Source: Daphnia carinata (taxonomy: Eukaryota; Arthropoda; Branchiopoda; Diplostraca; Daphniidae). Taken from it: DNA of 64,000 nucleotides. Within the stretch, counting starts at the first letter, position 1. Every line of letters starts with the position of its first letter. Below the pieces are notes generated by a model. It worked only from the letters and a program-made list of their open reading frames with translations, had not been told where the DNA came from and searched no databases. The DNA lies in contig NC_081333.1 in assembly GCF_022539665.2 (NCBI RefSeq), forward strand, positions 4,276,971 through 4,340,970, written 5' to 3'. Shown one piece after another: positions 24,386-37,666 of this stretch. Position numbers and translations under genes: made by a program.

Positions 24386-27097
24386 TTAATAATCTCCACT
24401 GCCTTCTTCCACTTCATCGGAATCGTCAAGTTGGTTGACAGAGTCTTCTTCGTCATTGTCTCCTAAGGAATTCATAAGGCCATTCCTCTGCAAAACCCGT
24501 TCTATTGATGTAACAAAACAGGTAATTGGATTATCGTAAAAAAAACTTGTAAATTCTAATTATAAAACATACCGCAATCAGGTTTGCCTCTAGCCCGCGA
24601 ACCGTTCTGTTCAACACCGTGCTTATCTACACACCAGCAAGTACCAACAGCCGTATGGCACTGGGTAGGTAAAAAGAAACCGTCTGAATCGCAAGTTGGT
24701 ATATAAGCGCCCAACAATCCTGGCTTAGAACGCCTCCGCATGGCAACGCACGGACGATCAGCTTTGCTGAAACACCGGCACCATTCAGAACTTGTCAAGA
24801 AGATATCCCTGTTTGGTAAAAATGTTACAGTAAGCACAACGATTATGACATTTTACTTTTGACATTATTACCTGTTGTCGTCGCATTTATCCAAGAAAGG
24901 TTTTAGACAGCTTTCACGTTCATTATGTTCCAGATCATACAGCTCACTCATTGAGAGCTGATTGTCTTTATTGCTGTCCAAATAACCGAACATCCAAACA
25001 ACTTCTTTGGCACAGGCTGAAGAGAAATGAGCTGAAACGAAAGAAAAATCAAGGTACGTTAGTACAAGAAAAAGGATTAGGGGAGAGACTCTACCTCTTG
25101 ATTTAATGTGCTTCTTCTGTCCAGGTTGAGCCATGAGCACAGAAAACCAATCCAAGAGCCTGTTGCCCATGGTGTTGAAAGTTGTATCGCTACATTCAGT
25201 GTCCACTGGAGAAGAAATCAATAAGTGATTATGGACGACGGTAACCGAAAGGTAAAGAGTTTGATTTTTCAAATACCAGATGAAATTGGGGTTTCCTTCT
25301 TCTCAATCAAGACATCATTGTAGCCTCGCTTTCTATATTTGTCAGTCGAAGCATCAAACATTGAGTCGGCATCGTTTACTTTGGACTTTTTCTTGCCAAA
25401 GAGCTCCTTCTTGAATTTGGCGACATCGGGAGCAAAAATAACTTTGGGCTTAAAAGCCGAAGGCTCTTTAGCACCCTCGACGGTAGACTTGTATTTGCTC
25501 TCAAACTGCGAAAGTCGTATGGCCTGTTTTTCTTTCTTGAGCTGCGAGGCGGTTGGGCAAGGACAGAAGCCTTTGCAAGCAACCTTAACAAGAGTGTCGT
25601 GCATGCAATTGGCATAATCCATCTTACAAATAGAGCTGTACGTGGTATTGTCTGTTGCGCAGATGTACGACGGCTTAACAACCGGACACGGTGCACATTT
25701 TCTATAAGAAATATAGCGTTAAAATAATTATTAATTATTATTAGCGAGAAAGAAGAAAATAATACTTTAGCAAGGCCGAAGCTGGGGTAGTGAATTTCGT
25801 TTTTCGGGAGGGGTTTTCTTCTCCACCATCAAGATCGTAAAATTCCAAGCCGAGGTCATCATCTACACTGTTTTCTTCGTTCTACACCGAGGGATGTCAG
25901 GAACAAGAACGGTCGGCAACAATAATTAAAAAGATTATTAGATTATTACCTCATTTAAATTTATTGTATCTTTATCGTCGATATCCATTACGTCATCATC
26001 TTCTTCATCGTCTTCGATATCGTAATCATCGTCCTCGTCGTCCAATGAACGGGCAGTTGTGGTCGAGCTACTGCGGCTTTCGCTTTTGGGGATTACTACA
26101 TCACTATAAAGATATGGTGTCAAAATCCCCAGTTTTAAAATTGACCGTAAAATGAGAATAGCAATACCCATTTCGTTTTATCTCGGCTCGGCTGACGCAA
26201 ACAGCGGTGTAATCGTTCTCCAAAAGACACCGCTCCTCTTTACGGCATTTCAATGCTTGGCACAGTTCACCTGTTTATTATTCAATGCAAGCGGGTGTTA
26301 AAACTCTTGTTTTTTGGCTTTTTTAAAACGAAATTCTCTTTGAAGGAAACAAAATGTCTTACTTTCGGGATCAAAAATCCACGTCTTCTTATCACCATTC
26401 CTTTTGGCACCGTCCAGCTAAAAAAAAAAAACAGAGAAAAAAGAATGTCAAGGAAACGTTAGACATCTTCAGTCTTAAATGGACTTTATCGATCGCTCGT
26501 TCGGTAAGCTGGATGAATTCCCGGGAGTCGACCCGGTTTTTCGAGTCCATGACACACACGTCTCCAAGATGTTGGTTCCTCTGGTTGCTTGATTTTTTTT
26601 TTCTTTTATTGTCATTATTTTTTACTAGCTTATAAAATATGTCACCTTTTTGATCTCTTTATCTTCTTTTAAGAATCCCTTGCAATATTTTGTGTGGCCA
26701 CTATTTTGTTAAGTTCATCATGAATTTATTGTACATCTTATTACCTAAACAGGCTTCCACAAATAGTTCATGGTGCTATAAATCAAAGCAAACTTAACAG
26801 CCTTTATATTTCCCCAACTCGTTTGCAAGGATTTTGACAAACAATTCAACTATCAACATCTTACACGAACACATTAACTAAACTACTTAAGGCAGGTATC
26901 AGGAGGGTTTTGTTTGTTAACTTTTCTTATCAAGAGGGTAAGGGCTATTACGTGAACCTAACAAGGAATAATTTTATCACTACCGCGTCATCTGCAAATT
27001 CGAAGTCTCCTTCAAACTTCTTTCGTTTCTTGGCTGCCTCTCCACAGCTGATGAAGCTGAGAGCGAGAATGGCGATCACTAAACACACTGATCGCAT
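24386..27097 (-). CDS. cow: Testican-type heparan sulfate proteoglycan (Carrier of Wingless)
   Basis: Eleven exons (27097-26984, 26580-26458, 26417-26363, 26270-26168, 26103-25950, 25881-25766, 25701-25277, 25205-25095, 25031-24872, 24808-24573, 24501-24386) join to 570 aa. Order of parts: signal peptide (residues 1-20, [13 protein letters not shown]); cysteine-bearing N-terminal region; very acidic linker ([18 protein letters not shown]) at about 150-165; follistatin/Kazal module ([18 protein letters not shown]); SPARC-type EC domain with EF-hand [19 protein letters not shown]; thyroglobulin type-1 domain (WCRCF ... CWCVD). The tail ends EEGSGDY, a classic glycosaminoglycan attachment site. 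This order defines testicans/SPOCK; in Drosophila the homologue Cow binds and carries Wingless outside cells. All exon phases agree. The orthology to Cow is inferred from the arthropod context. Confidence 0.92.
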
Positions 27098-28185
27098 TTC
27101 TTTGCGAATAAGTATAGTTCCTTCTACAATTGAACACTATTCACGGATAAATTGAATGTAGGACAAGGTTGCGAACGAGAACTCCGTTCAGATCAGGAAC
27201 CACACACAACAACACACACCTGAATAGTGTTCGTGTCCCCGCTTCGGGGCGTTTTTTAAGAGGGTAGGGAGAATCGGAACTATTTTGACAACAAAAGAAA
27301 GACCTATGCGAAGCAGCGTTGCCATGACACTTCTCTGGATATTGACAGATTTTGATCTGCTCAGTGCTCACGACTCACGAGCTTCCATGTAATCCTGTTA
27401 GCGGTGCACTGAATTGAAGAACATACAAAGCCGGCTGAATTAGATTGAGCCGAAAACACATTATTGATTCAGAAATGCAAAACGACTACAGTTATTTGAT
27501 AGTATTTGAAGCACCAATCGTTCCTATTGATTTGTTAACACCAAAACCATGTTTGCAACTTTGCATCACACATTCACATAATCACATCTGCATCTTACAT
27601 CATGAAATGATATTTGGTATATTATCACGGCCATTGAAATTACAAACCTAAAACATAACAGTCTTAACATGTCAAGAATCTTCCTAATCACTCAGAATTT
27701 TTCGTAATTCTTTGACTCTATTTTTTCATTAGGTTTTCCCGGTTTTTACTTTTAAAACGACAAATTGACGAACGAGAAATGACGATCTGGAAAATAGGTA
27801 ATCTATTAACTATTACCTATTTACAGATCTGGCAACAGCGAAATCTTGTTTGTACGTTTAGCGTTGTATTTTCGAACAGGGAATTCTCCAGGGATTAGAT
27901 GAACATTGTTTTTCACTGATTCTTCGTTATTTACACTTTTTTTAATTGGTAAAAACAAAGCTGTTGGTATTTGTCTTTTAGTAATCACCATCTTAACTGA
28001 AACAAATTCATGTAGCAAAAGGGTTTGAAATCAGTATTTGATCAGTTGCTTGTATTGGCCACTTGTTAGTCACACTTAATATTACAAGCAGTAAATTTTT
28101 AATCAAAGGAATTTTTCAAATGAGTTTGACAGTGAGAAATTATTATGTATAATTGAGCTAATATTGTTTGTATTATAGAGCAATT
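27098..28185. promoter_or_regulatory. Divergent region between cow and the oxygenase gene
   Basis: About 1.1 kb separates two divergent start codons. A likely 5'-UTR acceptor (tattatag) ends at 28178, just upstream of the oxygenase ATG. Otherwise AT-rich unique DNA without a recognisable gene or core promoter motif. Confidence 0.4.
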
Positions 28186-31094
28186 ATGGTGGATGAGGAA
28201 GGCTTGAGGGATGTTTTAAGACGAGTTGATGATGCTGAAAAGAAGAACTTTGAGTTTGCTGTTGGAACCCAAATTGCAGAAGAAAACATATTACCCATGT
28301 TCAGTATAGAACGTTTGGGTACAATACCTGTGCCAGTAACAATTAAGGTAGTCACTATTATATTACCTTTACAATTAATAACAAATAATTATGTTTATTG
28401 AAAATTGTAGGATGTTAATCGTTTGAAAAAAGTTAGTGAACCTAGCCTTTGCTGCAGGAGTAATGATGGAATTATGTCTGGCAACAAAGGGAAGAAAACC
28501 AGCTGGGAAATGGATGCAGGTCATATTATACGTCATGGCGACATCGCGGAGACATTCTTTCGTCAAACGGTACCATCATTGGCTGCCGCTGGGCTGCAGC
28601 AATTAGGCTTGGTTGAGAATGAGCTCCCTCTAGTAGAAGTCCGGCCACATAGCGTTTTAATAGTTGAACGCGGGGGATGCGCACCCCGACATCGCGACGC
28701 TGTATGCGAACCAGGTATACATCCCTGCCTTTTAGTTTAGCTGTAAAACGCATAACCATTAATGTCTATGCAGGAACGTTTGGTCTGATGTTCCTACAAA
28801 TCCCCGTAAAAAACGGCTATGAAGGTGGAATTTTAAAAGTGAATCATCAAAAAGAAAGCCGTATCTTTGATAATTCCCAAACCAGTAAACGTTGCTTTTA
28901 TACTACCATTTTTTTCGCTGGCTGCGAACACGAGTTAACCGAATTGAAGCAGGGCTGGAGAATTGTCTTTACTTTCAGCCTTGTCTGGAAATGGACTCGT
29001 TCACTATTTATGCCGTTACCAGCTGACGCATCGCTCCTTTTCGCAGCTAAGGAGATCGAACGGATTCTGTCTCCTTGGCATCTTCCCGATGACGCTCAGC
29101 GAAGATGCTTGGCCATCCCTTTAGAGCACAATTATACAGTTACCAGTCTTTCATTTGCCGGACTTAAAGGTCGCGACCGCCTGACAGCCAGTCTTCTCCG
29201 ATCTGTCAACTTTGTAGACCTCCATTTGGCTAGCGTTCGCCATCGCATGAAGCCTCTAGCAACCACAATTTCGAACATGGACAACCCTCTATTACAAAGA
29301 ATTGTAAAGAAAGAAGAACATCGCACCGAGTGTTGGGTTTCTTCTCAAACGGACGGTCCCCTTGCGTACCAAGGTCTGGAAATCGATTTTGATTCGGAGG
29401 TGGTGTATCCTCTGTTTAGCCGCTTGCAAATCAATTGGGACGATACTGAGCCTCGGAATTCAACGAACCACGAAGAGGAATCGCCATTGGAATGTACTTA
29501 CTGCCAGGCGTTGCTAGTGGTTTGGCCGAAGACAAGCACTATTGATCTGGCTTGCCGAAGTGGTGCGACATGTATTTTTTTTTATTATAAATATTTTTTA
29601 TGGAAAAGAAAGTTGTGTTTAAGTATACTTTACGTAGACTTATTATTATTTATAGGTTTCATGGGAGTCCTGGACTTGCTCGAATGTTTAGCAAGGAAAT
29701 TACCTGCAGAAGAATTCCTTTTTCTATTGGGTAAAACTGTGACTTTCTGTTGTGCCAATCCCCATCTTGTATGGTGTCCTAGTAGAAAATTTTTCTCACC
29801 GGCTGGCCAAGTGACGTATCGCCTACTGCAACTTTGTATCGATTTAGATGCTATCGACCAGGGACTAATTCTGCTCACTTTGATTACCAACGATCTACCG
29901 ACTGGCAAAACGTTGGTAAGGGATCATCATGATATTGCAACGGCAGATATTGAAGGGCTACAGACTAATGAAATTGCTGTCACCTTAGCTAAATTTATCG
30001 CCCTGGCAGGCTGGGATTCCTGCGAAGAAGCCATTAAGCGTTTTTTCACTCCCGTTAGGATGGCCAGACAAATGGAACCATTGACTGTCTTAGTAACATC
30101 TTTGATAAGTCACGGACTGCACGCAAATGCTGTCTACGTAGCCGACCATCTCTGCCCTGTTATATTTGCATCTCCATTTTGCTGGAAATCGTCTACGTAC
30201 AGCACAGTAGCTGAAATGGTATTTCGGCTCGAAGAATGGAGTGAATCAAGTAATCTATTGCGCGTTGAAGCATACCTAGAATTGGCCCGAGCAATCGAAA
30301 CAGCAAATCTTTGTCAAGTCATGATCTACGTTCACAAGAAGTTAAATCAGTTTGTGAAAAATATTCCTGGAATGCAACATTTCTACCAAGCACTCGGCCA
30401 AATATTTGTTGAACGGGATTTTCTCAGCCTTCGGTCCGTTTCAGAGAAAGGCGAACCTATCGTCGTCGATGTATTCAAATGTTTGCTCTGGCTAAATGAT
30501 TCTGCCATTCTCAAAGACTTTCTGAGGAGAATAACAATGCCTACTAGACAAAATAATTATTGTTTGCAAGTAGTGCTTGCATCCTCAGCCATATGGAAGG
30601 CATGTTTAGCTTCAGAAGATGGCAAGAAGCTTTTGCAAATGTTGATAGATAGTCGACTTCGGGAGCTTAGCCTTTTGAAACCGCCTGTTTTTTCTTGGCA
30701 GCAAATGGAAGCTGAAATACCAAATTGTTCGGAAGTGGAACATTTTCTACGATCAAATCAACTTTCAACAACTTTTTCTCGAAAATTTCCCACCGTCAAT
30801 GAAGCGCGCCTTTGGGCTATTGAAATATTTGGATTTGGCTTTGAAGTGCTCGCTAGTCCCGATAGTCAGTTCTTCATCAACCATCGTTATAGCGCAACTG
30901 TTCAAATCAAGAATATTGCCGGTGGATTTGCTGTTTGCGATATAACCAAAAACCGACGCCTCTTCGAGTATGATGTCCGTCAGTTTGAACTAAGACAGGA
31001 GGAGATTGCCGAATTGATTGATCGACGCCAAATGGAGATCCCCCATGAAACGACCGCTCGCCATCAAAAAAGAGTGAAATTTCATCTTTCTTAA
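28186..31094 (+). CDS. Large 2OG-Fe(II) oxygenase-like protein
   Basis: Exons 28186-28347, 28411-28714 and 28774-31094 give 928 aa, or 900 aa if the likely 84-nt intron 29572-29655 is removed. The N-terminal 230 residues look like a prolyl-4-hydroxylase-type double-stranded beta-helix. CAPRHRDAV carries the HxD iron ligands (about residues 147-149), AGCEHEL carries the distal His (about 208), and GWRIVFTFSLVW carries the 2-oxoglutarate-binding Arg (about 217). All key residues are present. The remaining 650 residues are a helical, repeat-poor region with no motif I recognise. The start MVDEEG follows a probable UTR acceptor. The substrate is unknown; protein hydroxylation is only an inference. 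I do not know an established name. Confidence 0.8.
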
Positions 31095-31539
31095 ATTCAT
31101 ATTGGCTTTCCAAATTCTGAAAACATTTAATGCAAATCCGTTCTTTTAATCTAGAGGAAGACAACGAACCAAGAAAGAATTTGCTGAAGAAATTGCTTTA
31201 ACTGTTTATCTCAGCACAAGTCACCTTACAAAGAATGGGTTTGGGCGACCTTTGATCTAGTAGCGTTGTTTTGTTATTTAATAAACCAAGAAATTTGTTA
31301 TTGTTTTAATGATACGTGCATGTTTTTATTTTTTTTATTGAAAGAAATAATGCCCGACAGATGACACCGTTGTGCGTTGGGTGTTTTGCAGACGATTTGC
31401 TGGCAAAACTTCACTCCGGGGTAAAAGAGAATTATTTCCGAAAAGTTCATTGGTTTAAATCCGACTTCCGACGTAAACAACACATTTAGACGCCTAAATT
31501 TCATTATAACATCGTTTTTTTATTGAAGGTAAATAAAAG
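31095..31539. other. Oxygenase 3' UTR and PANTS upstream region
   Basis: It contains the oxygenase 3' end with an AATAAA at 31280-31285, followed by about 250 bp of AT-rich DNA up to the PANTS start. Nothing else is seen. Confidence 0.5.
31280..31285 (+). terminator. Polyadenylation signal of the oxygenase gene
   Basis: AATAAA about 190 bp after the stop codon, followed by T-rich sequence. Confidence 0.5.
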
Positions 31540-32111
31540 ATGTCGGAAGGGAAAGAGGAGCCGAAACCTAAAACAGAGTATATTGATGGACAAAATATTC
31601 CGAATGTGTGGTTGGTAGGTACGACGATAATTCGTGTTTCGCTGAAACTTTTCATTTTGTTCTACATCTTACCTCTTTTCAGGTTCGGCCATGCGAATCC
31701 TACAAAGATGAATACACAGAATGTGCTTCTATTAAAGGGCGCTTTCACCAGTACTTTATTTTCGGGGAAAACAGTGATTGCACACAGTGGCAGACAGATT
31801 TTGAAAATTGCATGAAATATCGTCTTCATAATGACATCCCTGCATTGGTAATTGACATACAAATTGGATAGGGAATGAAACTGTGAATTTTGGTATTGTA
31901 CTATGCTTTTCTTTATTAGGAAGCAGTCATTCAAAGTGAATCAAAACGACGTTACGAAAGGTTGGCCCCCCACTATTATAATGACGTTTGGAAGCACCGT
32001 ACGAACCCACCGGAAGACTGGAACAAACCACTGCCAGCGAAAATGCAAGAGGAATATAAAAACACCTATCTTGATCACAAGGCTCGCGAGTATAAAGCAT
32101 CCCAGACGTGA
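31540..32111 (+). CDS. PANTS / C22orf39 (UPF0545) homologue
   Basis: Three exons (31540-31614, 31683-31847, 31920-32111) join to 143 aa. The core RPCESYKDEYTEC with FHQYFIFGENSDCTQWQTDF and ENCM matches human C22orf39 (RPCEAYRAEWKLC ... HHYYVHGERPACEQWQRDL ... SC). Both cysteine pairs are spaced CX9C, as in twin-CX9C CHCH-like proteins that are often oxidised in mitochondria. The C-terminal half ends with PPEDWNKPLP, also matching the human PPPDWHLPLP. In mice the protein has been linked to synaptic plasticity; its biochemical role is not clear. Junctions were chosen by phase and consensus. Confidence 0.88.
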
Positions 32112-32449
32112 AGGGAATTTTTACTGCTGACAGCTGTTCATAGTTTTCTATAGTAGTACAAGATATATCCTTAATGAAACAAAAAAAAAGCGCAATTTTC
32201 TTTATCTGCTCCCCCCTTTTTTTTATTGGTTTTCGTTATCGTAACTTCACGATTTGTTTGACCGGTTTTACCCGAATTGCCCGAATATCCGAAACCCGCC
32301 ACTTTGAAAATGTTAATTCGTATTAGAGCATCCTCAAAATTGTGAGCATTGTCTTGCACTAGGCAGACGGACAGTGGGAGTGGTTAACTTGGTTAGCGTT
32401 TTTTTTCTCTTGATCGGCTCAAAGACGGTTTTTTGTTTTTTACTTGACG
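32112..32449. other. PANTS / PP2C intergenic region
   Basis: About 340 bp hold the PANTS 3' end and the promoter of the downstream same-strand phosphatase gene. No further feature is evident. Confidence 0.5.
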
Positions 32450-35400
32450 ATGGCGTCCAACGGTTCGACAGTTGTTCCGGCGGATGTTTACCGACACTTT
32501 TTTGAAACTTTTAAATCGACAGTTAATGTAAATGACCCGTTACCAGTGAAGGTTGGATCGCATAGCATTCACGAGAATGAAGTTGACGGGGAAATCGTCG
32601 ATTGGACTCTGCAGTACCTTCAACAAAAGTATGTTGTGACAGAAATGTCATGAGTCATCGATCTTATTAAATAATTTGACCCTTTTCGTCTCGCTTGGTA
32701 CAGAAATTGTCCTTCTAAACTGCTTGCACATCTGGTAAGTCTTATTTTGTGGGAAGTACGCTTTTGTATAAGCAAAGATGATGTTGATGGTGCCGTGAAC
32801 AAAGATATTAAAGGTAATAAAGATCTCATTACAGCCACTTTTATATTTGATGCTCAATAGTTATTCGGATATAGGTTACGAACCAGTAAAGTTGATGCAG
32901 CTAGTGACATCCAAGATCAATAATGTTTGTTTTGAATTCCTCAACAACCAAAAGTTTGAGAGTCTGTGCACCGAGCTTTCTTTCAGCAACAGGCCCCTTC
33001 ATCCTGTGTCTGTTCATGCCATCAGAAATGGCAGACGGAAGATGGAGGATAGACATGTAGTGATTCAAGACCTGAACACCATTTGCTCGATTCGAGTAAG
33101 AGGAAGAATCATGTTTTTCCTGCAAGCGAAAGCCATTTAACAGGAATAAATATTGACAGGATGATGTGCCCACAAGCTATTACGCAGTGTTTGACGGGCA
33201 TGCCGGCACGGACGCTGCATTTTACGCTGCTTCTCAGCTTCACGAGAAATTAGTGCGCAATTCCAAGTTTGCCACGGAGCCGAGCGAAGCTTTGAGAGAA
33301 GCCTTTTTAGCCACTGACTTGGCGTTTGTTACAGAACACGAAAATGAGGTAAGCAACATACACTCGTGTTGTTTAGTTGGATGTCTGTAATGTGTTTTCC
33401 GTTTTGTACAAAAACCCAGAGATTGAAAGGTGGAACAACAGCGGTGGTTAGCTTGATTAGGGGAAATTTACTTCTAACGGCTTGGTTGGGAGATTCTCAG
33501 GCCGTCTTGGTGAGAGATGGCGTCGCTACGCAGCTGGTCAATCCTCACAAACCGGATCGGAGTGTAAGTAACTTAAACCAGTCACAACAAAACAAACAAA
33601 AAAACCACTTTTTAGTCACGAAATGCTCATTTGGTTTCAATCGTCACAGGACGAGAAGGAAAGAATATCAAATCTTGGTGGCGAGGTGATTTTCTGGGAC
33701 GGGGCCTACCGCGTCAACGGACAACTGGCCGTGTCTCGAGCCATCGGTGCGTAAAAAAATCTTTATTTTTTTCTCTCTTTAACCAATTGCTAGCCGCCAC
33801 TAATAATTGAATCAGCGTTTAATGTGGCGTGTCGCTCAGGGAAAACAAAACAAGTTTCCCAGCTCTAATAGACTGAATGATGTACAGCAAATAATGTTCT
33901 TCTTCCGTTTCTGCTTTGCAGGCGACGCCAGCTACAAGCCTTACGTGACGGCCGAGCCCGACATGGTGGCCGTGACGCTGGAGGGCCACGAGGATTTCTT
34001 GATCATCGGCTGCGACGGCCTTTGGGACACGATCGGCGTGGATGAAGCCGCCTTCATCGTGCTCCAGTACCTCCACCACGAGAGTAAGTGCTACATCTTT
34101 TTCTACATATTTCCTCTTCTAGCCGCAATGGTACACCTGGAAATTGCCCACTCGCTCTATCTTTAAAACACCTGGCTGACGTCACGCTTCCGGTCCAACC
34201 TTATTCCAGACGAAAAAGAGGGGGAAAGGTGGGCCGGCGTAGAGGGGGGAAAACGATGAAATTGTCCCTTGATTGATCCTCCGGTTTATGTATATAAACC
34301 GCACACGGTCAAATTGAAATTATTATCTCCAGCGGGTATATTCAGTCCCCCCTTCTTCTTGCTCGACCCGCCTCAGGGCTGTTCCAGCTATACGTGGTCA
34401 GTCGAGTGATTTGAACCGTGGTATGTATATTCCACGTTTTTATGCGTAGTAGCCTACGATGGGAAACAAAGATTTGCGTAAAAATGTGGAAAAGCCCCGG
34501 ACGTGGCAGTTGATCCCCCCCCACGGAAACATTTGATATCAAAAACATTTTGTTTGCATGGCTGGCGCCGCTTTTCGATAGATTGGAAATGAGAGATGTT
34601 GCACAAAAAACTTGGGCGTGTCCCGCCCACGTCATGACTCACTACCGTTCCCTTAATGTATATCCCGTCGTGCCTTATAACCGGCGGGGCAACAAACATA
34701 CCATCACTCTAGTACCGTCTTTTCAATTTGCTGATTTATGTTGATTGAAGTAGTTGCTGAGTTGGCAACGTCGTCACTGCGTGGCTACAACTTTTTACAT
34801 TCGGTTATAAGTCTTCGCTAATGAATGGAATGTTTCCAGCGACCTGCGACAGTAAATCGATTCTTTTCGTCTTGGCGTTAAGCAAAAATGCCAAGACATT
34901 TTTCATTTAAGAACTTGCTTTAGTTGTTTGAAAAGATAACCTTGTTTGTTTTCGTTCATTCATTTCGACCTAGCGACACGAAACGGAGGGAAGATACGTT
35001 CCGGTGGAACGCATTTGCCTTCCAGCTCGAAAGAAAGTCTTCGTGATTTGAAAAATCTCGGGAATTTCGTATAGCAGGACAATAAAGGTAAAACCGAGTA
35101 GTAGCTGCTGCAGTTGATCGATGCAAAAAAACAAAATTATGGTTGTGGGTTGGAGGGTGGAGGGACACACGAAGAGAAACTCTTCCCCTTCATTTATTTT
35201 CACGTTAAAAGACGAGAGGGGAGGGTTGAGACGGCGCTGTGGCGTCGTTCACGTTGCTGCCGTCGGATGGCTTCATGGCGGATGGGGTTCCGCCCTTGAG
35301 CGTGTGTCAGACCCGGCCGGCTAGTCCTCTCCCCATCCCTCTTTTTCAGTTGTTGCCTGGGTGTGGTGGATACCGCTAGTCTCCTCGTCTTGGTCCTTGT

Positions 35401-37629
35401 TCAACATTTTCAACAAAACGCCGCAGTTTTGTTTGGTTCTGACGAATCGAACGATTCACGAACGCCCTTTCAAACATCCTCCGGTCCGAGTGAGAGACGC
35501 GTCACCAATCCCCCAACTTGTCTACACATTCGAGGGCGACATTTCGCAGACGTTTTTAGCATACGAAAAAAAGAGAAGGGTGCGCGTGTGTGTGTGAGTG
35601 TGTGTGTGTGGTAAGTGGCTCATTTCAAAGCTCCGTTTACGAATTTTGCTTTTTTTTTTCTACTGATGTTATGACAGCGTATGAGTCAACGTCAAAGATG
35701 GTGGTAGTGCCGGTTTTGGGTGTGGATTAAATTCTCGATCATCTTTGACTTGTCTTTCTGATAAATTTCTCATATTTTCCGGTTATTCTTCTTTTTTTTT
35801 TTGTTGAAATTGCGCAGTTGACTTTAGACCTCTTTGAGACGTAACACGATTCGTGCTGGCCAACAAAAAGCTGCTGGTTTTCAAGTCAGTGTGACGTCCT
35901 TTTTTTTTTCTCCTTTCGTCTGGTTTGACCTTGCCCAGCGTGCGGAAAGGAATGGGCTAATATATTTTATGAGCTGGAAGGCGGTAGATGTCGAAGTTGT
36001 CTCGACACCGGGTCGTTATTTCGAAAGAATTTAAAGAAAGGGAATTATTCATTTCTCTTTGAATTTCAATAGACTTTGAGTGAAAGAAGTGTCAAAAGAA
36101 CGTCAAGACACACTCGTAATCTTTAATAATAAGCCAACCGTGATGGCGCAGTACTAGTCGTTGTAAAAACCGGTGTAAGTTGTTAAATAGCCCCGGCCTG
36201 TATGTCGAGAATGTGGAAGTTCCAGATGGGTCTCCCGTGTAGTAGTGACGATGTGTGCGGGATTTTTGTGTTTTGTACCGCATTTTTTTTTTTTTGCTAG
36301 TTTGTAAGGACGTTAGAATTGAGGATGATTTAAAAGTTATACGACACGTCATCGTGTGATGAGGCCCCCTCTTCGTTCAACGAGGGAGACTTCTTCGTTT
36401 AGGCCTACACTCCCTTTTAGGCCGTCCTTTTGCGTGTCGCACTGCAAGGGAGAATCCTTTTTGGTGATGGCCCAGTGGTAGACTTTGAAAAAAGAGAGGG
36501 AGTCTTATTTCTCTCCCCTCGCGTTTCTACTCCGGCTCTCTCCCCCTCTGGCTCTTTTTGCTCTTCGTCCGTCTGTTCAATATGGTTACTACTCCATCAG
36601 AGAAAAAAGAAAGAAATGGGGAATGAGAGAGAGAGGGGGATGTAAAAAGAAGATCGATGAATTCCATTCCAAATGAGATGATGATTCACCGTCTCTCCCG
36701 TCTTCTTTCTGTGTGTAAACGTACCGGAGTGAAGCAGAAGGAAAAAGTTTGTATATATACAAAAGTCGGACCAGATATCCTTGTGCAATGGAAATCGGTA
36801 TTTTTAGACTGCTGGACACGAGCAGGGCAGCTGCCCATCCGCATTTTCGCCTCCACCCGTCTATTGTTTTGGCGAATTTGAACGCTAAATTATGTTGGTG
36901 TTAAGCGCAACAACATAAAAGAGAGACAAATAAGCTCGTGCCGTAATAAATTACCATATCCTTCATTTTAGTGTGTCGGCTACAATTTTCTCTTGTTTGG
37001 CCATCCGGAGTTAATCCATCATCCGGATCGCTCAAAGACGGAAGAAAGATGGCGCCCTCTCTTGTCTCTTTACTTCATTTGCACAGCGTCTTTATTTCTT
37101 GTTTCCCCTTTTTCTTTTGGTTTTTTTGGTATTTTCTGCTAAGCCAAGGTGACCGGATGCACTGGAGCCCGACGGTTCCTCCTCCTAAGTAGCTTGAAAG
37201 TCGGTGGTGGTTGAAGGGAGGTCCGCCTTCCGGCCATTGGGGGATCTTACAAGTATGAAAAGAATAAGAAAACAACAAAAATATCAGCCCGGCCTCCTTG
37301 TCTTTTTTTTTTTTTTCAGGGTGGGGGGATGTAGAAGAAGCGAGTCACGCACCACTAGATGCGTGTATCCATTGCGGCCGCAAAAGCCTCTCGTCTTTCT
37401 CCATAATCCCCATCAAAGTTCATTTTTTCTAGGCTACAATATTTAATATGCATATTCAACTTTTAGCAGTGTGTGCGAAAAGAAGGATAGAATAAGATGG
37501 AGTATCCATTTAAAGTTGATTTTCCAGTCGAGTGACTCGGCTGCTGGAACCATCACGCACTGCTTGTTCCCTTTCTTTCTTTTTTTTTTTTTTTTTCGCT
37601 ATGTTGGTGTGCGTATGTCTCCCGCGAAC

Positions 37630-37666
<37 letters not shown>

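Noticed and set aside
32735-32772. A 38-nt gt...ag intron inside PP2C exon 2
   Set aside because: Too short for a spliceosomal intron; reading through keeps the frame and gives a plausible helix.
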